From Acidobacteriota bacterium (GTDB lineage Bacteria > Acidobacteriota > Thermoanaerobaculia > Gp7-AA8): 64,000 bases of DNA. Position numbers and translations under genes: made by a program. Location: NCBI GenBank assembly GCA_003223645.1, contig QHVT01000003.1, forward strand, positions 186,001 through 250,000. The letters are read 5' to 3'. Below, piece after piece: positions 63,886 through 64,000 of the stretch (its first letter is position 1; each line of letters starts with the position of its first letter). The notes beneath the pieces were generated by a model. The model had not been told where the DNA came from, searched no databases, and saw only the letters and a list, made by a program, of their open reading frames with translations.

Positions 63886-64000
63886 ATGCGTCCAACTGCA
63901 GAACCGTGGAAGGTCAAAACCGTCGAGCCGTTGCGGATGACGACGCGCGCGGAACGCGAGCGCGCGCTTGCCGCCGCCGGGTACAACACGTTCCTTCTGA
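63886..64000 (+). CDS. Tryptophanase/tyrosine phenol-lyase family protein (5' end only)
   Basis: Only 38 codons lie in the window. They read AEPWKVKTVEPLRMTTRAER followed by ERALAAAGYNTFLL. This matches the N-terminus of the beta-eliminating lyase family (tyrosine phenol-lyase and tryptophanase, whose N-termini share the AEPFRIK and AGYNTFLL elements), PLP enzymes that release pyruvate and ammonia. Pyruvate would feed the PFOR at 51459, which has the same upstream site. Which of the two reactions applies needs the rest of the protein. Confidence 0.75.
   Translation, partial: MRPTAEPWKVKTVEPLRMTTRAERERALAAAGYNTFLL

Overview
The window is a GC-rich chromosomal segment with dense, often overlapping (ATGA) gene starts and no rRNA, tRNA, phage or insertion-sequence gene that I could see. 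An Oar-like TonB-dependent receptor with a carboxypeptidase-regulatory-like N-terminus, a BoxC/BoxR pair, Etf-linked membrane oxidoreductase chemistry and abundant palindromic intergenic repeats fit an Acidobacteriota genome best. That placement is inference, not proof.

Region 1 (1-28431) is acyl-CoA catabolism. On the far left, minus strand, are a BoxR-type regulator (HTH plus shikimate-kinase fold) and the 5' part of boxC (aerobic benzoyl-CoA pathway). Then come a sterol-desaturase-like hydroxylase, MscL, a class II aldolase and an acyl-CoA dehydrogenase. A TetR gene whose start abuts a 20-bp palindromic operator opens a long plus-strand series: etfB, etfA, an EMO/FadF-type EtfAB:menaquinone oxidoreductase, two acyl-CoA dehydrogenases, a TonB receptor, SDR, acyl-CoA ligase, FadN-like HAD/hydratase, thioesterase, thiolase, an ACAD10/11-like dehydrogenase, SDR, an APH-fold kinase, enoyl-CoA hydratase, MFS transporter and zinc alcohol dehydrogenase. 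Together they can import and activate acids, oxidise them, and pass electrons through ETF to the membrane.

Region 2 (28432-34276) is a mixed accessory stretch: secreted unknowns, an XRE regulator divergent from a DUF2130-like/ParB-like pair with three 19-bp repeats between them, a DUF1203 protein, DinB, and a YafY-type regulator that has lost its middle.

Region 3 (34277-50044) is the most unusual part. A membrane-anchored caspase-like protein, a VWA/FHA-like membrane protein, a tubulin-like GTPase (Tubulin_2 type), a second protein that reads as a degenerate tubulin-like partner with a membrane hairpin, a secreted caspase-like protein, small secreted proteins, a TPR-CHAT lipoprotein, an ECF sigma factor and a candidate membrane anti-sigma factor lie together. 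It looks like an undescribed envelope-associated signalling, protease or conflict system.

Region 4 (50045-64000) looks like a low-oxygen/fermentative regulon under a Crp/Fnr protein: pyruvate:ferredoxin oxidoreductase, radical SAM proteins, a HypC-like protein, a GNAT-fused ADP-forming acyl-CoA synthetase, SemiSWEET, a VapC-like toxin module, a YtxH-like protein and the start of a tryptophanase/tyrosine phenol-lyase. GTGA-N6-TCAC sites recur here; four have their centre 63.5-64.5 nt before a start codon.

Across the window about twenty long palindromes of roughly ten families sit between genes and, strikingly, in frame inside at least six enzymes.
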